A stretch of 47,774 bases of DNA from contig JABJOX010000037.1 in NCBI GenBank assembly GCA_018664115.1, positions 1 to 47,774 of the forward strand, written 5' to 3'. Shown here one piece after another: positions 44,712-47,774 of the stretch. This DNA is from Candidatus Woesearchaeota archaeon. GTDB taxonomy: Archaea; Nanobdellota; Nanobdellia; Woesearchaeales; GW2011-AR9. The translations under genes and the position numbers were made by a program. Every line of letters begins with the position of its first letter. Positions within the stretch are counted from its first letter, which is position 1. The notes beneath the pieces are model-generated. The model was not told the DNA's origin. It did not search any database and worked only from the letters and a program-made list of their open reading frames with translations.

Positions 44712-45149
44712 TCATTTCAAATCAACAACATAAGATGGCCCTTTCTTCCCATCTTTACCAAGCCAAGCAACTTCTACTTGATCTTCTGCTAAAGACTCCA
44801 AACTAACATCAGGAAATTTGTCAATAAGATCTTTCCTATCTCTATGAAAATAACGTGGATCTTTAACTTTTATTTTCTCAGGAACCACTACTTTTAATTC
44901 CCCTTCATCACTAAGAAAATATGCTGCAACGAACTCCGCAATTTCAGATCTCCCATAAGCAAAACACTCTTGCTGCCATTTTGCTGCTACCACTTTATGT
45001 CCTCCAGTTTCTAAATATTCCACACCTGTAACATCAAATTGGTAACCACCACCAATAGTCTTAATAAATTCCGATTTCAATTTATCCCCAACTCCTGGCA
45101 AAAGTTCTTCTGCTTCAGCAATCTTTTCTTCTAATTTTTTTTCAGTCAT
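44712..45149 (-). CDS. Member 3 of the paralogous family
   Basis: EEKIAEAEELLPGV...VEYLETGGHKVVAAKW...VSLESLAEDQVEVAWLGKDGKKGPSYVVDLK. Confidence 0.75.
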   Translation of the reverse strand: MTEKKLEEKIAEAEELLPGVGDKLKSEFIKTIGGGYQFDVTGVEYLETGGHKVVAAKWQQECFAYGRSEIAEFVAAYFLSDEGELKVVVPEKIKVKDPRYFHRDRKDLIDKFPDVSLESLAEDQVEVAWLGKDGKKGPSYVVDLK

Positions 45150-45151
45150 TT

Positions 45152-46000
45152 TTATTTCACCTCCTTTTCTTTAATTAATTCAACAAAATCCATCCAAGCA
45201 TCAATCCACAATAATTTTTCAGGAGCATCCCTACGAGATTCAATTTTTGCTTCTAAATCATCAGCTACATCCAACTCATTGAATTTCTTAGCTAATGCAT
45301 CTGCAGCTTTTTGTCTAATAGCAAGTGGCACATGTCCAAAACTTCCTGAAGTATCATATAACATTAAATGTCCTTCTTCTACAGAACCTGTAATCCAACC
45401 CCCACCAAACACACCATAAAGTCCAATTTCTTGAGGCAAACTACGATGCTCATAATATGAAGGAGGATGAGCAATAAAATCTTCATCTTTATGGATTTTT
45501 TCGAGTAATCCTTTCAATCCTTCTTTCAGTTCAGGATGTTCTTCAATTATGTCTTCATGTTTGTAAGTCAAATAAGTTACAGTATCTCTCAAAGTAAGAG
45601 TTTTACCTAGTTCTTCTTTTTTCTGAATATAACCTTCCATTACATGTAAGACATAATCTCTTACGGATTCAATACCATGCTTTTCTTTAACACTAGTTCT
45701 GAAATCCTCAGAATCTAAATATGCAGCTTCAATAGTTTCAATAGAATCCCCATGATCAGAATGAGGAAAAGGAGTACTAGTTCTAAATCTATCACGAAGT
45801 TTAGAATCTTCGGCGATAGTAACATGTGCAGCATTCTCTTCTTTCGCTAAAATTAATCCAATTTCATCAAAATGTTCTCCATCCAAAAAAACAATATATT
45901 TTCTACGCGTTAATGGATCATCAATTGTTCCACCATACATACCTCTAACTTTAAGTAAGCCTTCTTCACTAACATTTATTTTATATTCTCTTGTCATTTT
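45152..46000 (-). CDS. Hypothetical protein (start likely MTREYKINV)
   Basis: About 282 aa, immediately upstream of paralog 3. Confidence 0.6.
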   Translation of the reverse strand, partial: KMTREYKINVSEEGLLKVRGMYGGTIDDPLTRRKYIVFLDGEHFDEIGLILAKEENAAHVTIAEDSKLRDRFRTSTPFPHSDHGDSIETIEAAYLDSEDFRTSVKEKHGIESVRDYVLHVMEGYIQKKEELGKTLTLRDTVTYLTYKHEDIIEEHPELKEGLKGLLEKIHKDEDFIAHPPSYYEHRSLPQEIGLYGVFGGGWITGSVEEGHLMLYDTSGSFGHVPLAIRQKAADALAKKFNELDVADDLEAKIESRRDAPEKLLWIDAWMDFVELIKEKEVK

Positions 46001-46080
46001 TATTCCCTCTTTTAACACCTACTTTGTAAGTGTTTGTTATGCAATAGTAGTGACTCAAGAACTATATAAAACTTTATTCT

Positions 46081-46095
46081 CCAAAAATGGAGGAC
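46081..46095. promoter_or_regulatory. Candidate operator with CCAAAAATGG core
   Basis: tCTCCAAAAATGGAGga inverted repeat in the divergent intergenic region before the TrmB-like gene. Confidence 0.45.
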
Positions 46096-46136
46096 AACCA
46101 CAAAATTTAAATAAAACAAGCAATTAGAAAGTAAAG

Positions 46137-46868
46137 ATGGACACAAGAATCTTAGAAGATATTGGACTAACAAACGCAGAAATAAAGATATATCTAGCTC
46201 TCTTAGAATTAGGAACATCAACAGCAGGACCAATCTTAGAAAAATCTGGCTTGCAAAATTCTGTAGTCCATATGACTCTCAAAAAACTGGTTGATAAAGG
46301 TCTAGTAACGTTTGTTAAAGAGGGTAAAGTGAACCATTATCAGGCTGCTAATCCAAACCATATTATTGAGTTTATCAACGACAAAAAAGAACGTTTCCAA
46401 GAAATTTTACCAGAATTACTGCTAAAACAACAAACGGCTAAACAAAAGCCAGAAATTATTACTTTCCGAGGCCTTAGAGGAATTAAAGAATTACTTTTAG
46501 AACTTCTTGATGCCGGTGGTAAAGAACATCACACTTTTGGTTCTACAAAAGAATCTTTGATGCTCGGAGAAGCTTGGTGGGTAAGCTACCATAAAAAAAG
46601 AGCAAGTAAGAATATTAAAGCGAAACTAATTTTCAACGAATCTTTACAATACTGGAAAGCCGAAACAAAATATCCGAAATCTACTATTAGATATACAAAT
46701 CAAGGTTTTGAACCATTGACAGAAACAATCATCAGAAATGATAAGATTGGCATCATTATCTGGACTAAGAAACCGATGGGAGTATTAATCCATAATAAAG
46801 TTGCAGCTGATTCTTATGAACATTTCTTTAAAATGATCTGGAAAGGATCTTTTGCAGAAAAAAAATAA
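46137..46868 (+). CDS. TrmB-like transcriptional regulator
   Basis: LEDIGLTNAEIKIYLALLELGTSTAGPILEKSGLQNSVVHMTLKKLVDKGLVTFV. Confidence 0.9.
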   Translation: MDTRILEDIGLTNAEIKIYLALLELGTSTAGPILEKSGLQNSVVHMTLKKLVDKGLVTFVKEGKVNHYQAANPNHIIEFINDKKERFQEILPELLLKQQTAKQKPEIITFRGLRGIKELLLELLDAGGKEHHTFGSTKESLMLGEAWWVSYHKKRASKNIKAKLIFNESLQYWKAETKYPKSTIRYTNQGFEPLTETIIRNDKIGIIIWTKKPMGVLIHNKVAADSYEHFFKMIWKGSFAEKK

Positions 46869-46873
46869 AAAAA

Positions 46874-47579
46874 TTAAAGTTTCTGCTTTTCTCCAAGCAA
46901 GATTCTTACTTTTTCAGGCACAGCTTCTAAAAAATCATCTTTAAAACATTCTTTATACTGCTCTTTAGACTCTTCTGAAACTTCTTCCGGAACTCTTGCC
47001 ATTGAAAAAGGAAATCTTTCTTCTGGATCATAAATTTCAGATAATGAGTCAACATGGTCTTCTAATTGAGATACTGTTGGTGAAGGCAATAGATATACCA
47101 TCTCTTCGCCAAAAGTTTCTAAGAGCTTTGCATAAGCTTTTGCTTGATCTATCCCACCACAACAAGGACAACCAGAATATAACACAACAAGCTCTGATCC
47201 TTCAATCTTTTCTTCCATACTTTCAATCATTAAAGAACAAACTTCTTCCAGCTTTCCCTCTAATAACCCTTTTCTACCCTCGCCAATTTTAATAAGTCCA
47301 TATTTTAAAAAAGATTGCAAATGTTGCAGATATTCTGGTCTATCATCCATAATCTCAGAATATTCTAAAAAAGCGGATGAAGTTGCCGTTTCAACTTCAA
47401 TCCCTTCTTTTTCACAAATACCAGTTAAAGATTGATATAACTCTTCGCTCTCAACCCCACTTGCAAGAGTTACTAACAAAATCTTCTTTGACTTACTTTC
47501 TACCAAAGTATCTTCTAAACCTGAATACTCAAACTTCGCCAATATTTCTTCTTTACTTAATTTTTCTAATTCTGTCATT
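46874..47579 (-). CDS. Hypothetical protein with GCPCCGG motif (start likely MTELEKL)
   Basis: ELVVLYSGCPCCGGIDQAKAYAKLLETFG. Confidence 0.65.
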
Positions 47580-47774
47580 TTATTTCCCCATACAATACAT
47601 CTTAACACCATTCTCAAATTTTGCTTCTAAAAATCTTTCAGAAACTAGTGCGTGAACATATTTGATTACTTCTCTTGGATCCCCTACAACTTCTAACAAA
47701 CCAGGTCCGTTATCAACATGGTCATAAGTCATATAACCTGGAACTCTATCCCAAATTCGGAACTGTCTTCCATC
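47580..47774 (-). CDS. C-terminal fragment of a CDS running off the window
   Basis: Reverse strand: DGRQFRIWDRVPGYMTYDHVDNGPGLLEVVGDPREVIKYVHALVSERFLEAKFENGVKMYCMGK*; abuts the 46874-47579 start. Confidence 0.6.
   Translation of the reverse strand, partial: DGRQFRIWDRVPGYMTYDHVDNGPGLLEVVGDPREVIKYVHALVSERFLEAKFENGVKMYCMGK

Noticed and set aside
1-47774. CRISPR array, prophage or large mobile element
   Set aside because: No regularly spaced repeats, cas genes, integrase or phage structural genes were seen.

Overview
AT-rich, gene-dense archaeal chromosomal segment. Evidence for archaea: GatE, Orc1/Cdc6, TFS, S6e, NurA, archaeal-type Elp3, intron-containing tRNAs, TATA boxes ~25-30 nt upstream of leaderless starts. 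The style (many short surface/lipoproteins, class-III-like signal sequences, sparse metabolism) suggests a DPANN-type archaeon, but this lineage call is inference. Core genes: DNA ligase N-terminus (partial), TFS, gatE, tpiA, prepilin peptidase, nurA, parA, ftsZ, rps6e, orc1/cdc6, UMP-kinase-like, serS, elp3. Most interesting items: (1) a tRNA-Thr(GGU) gene whose body is interrupted by three insertions (D-loop, canonical 37/38, T-arm), followed by a second intron-containing tRNA-Thr whose anticodon reads AGU (A34, abnormal for archaea), and by a 132-nt GC-rich structured RNA candidate closed by a 12-bp stem; (2) a tight operon encoding a CHAP/NlpC-like Cys-His amidase, an SLT lytic transglycosylase and a small Cys-His-Asp papain/transglutaminase-like protein, i.e. 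a murein-targeting cassette in an organism expected to lack murein; (3) an Fe-S assembly operon (4-Cys HTH regulator, cysteine desulfurase, IscU, hemerythrin, cupin) preceded by two unannotated micro-ORFs that both end in CSDCPA and by a 20-bp palindrome; (4) a secreted/surface island with strong GGAGG Shine-Dalgarno sites, a three-copy lineage-specific protein family, a beta-barrel-like exported protein and a 94-aa HExxH protein. All calls are from reading the sequence; no database search was run.
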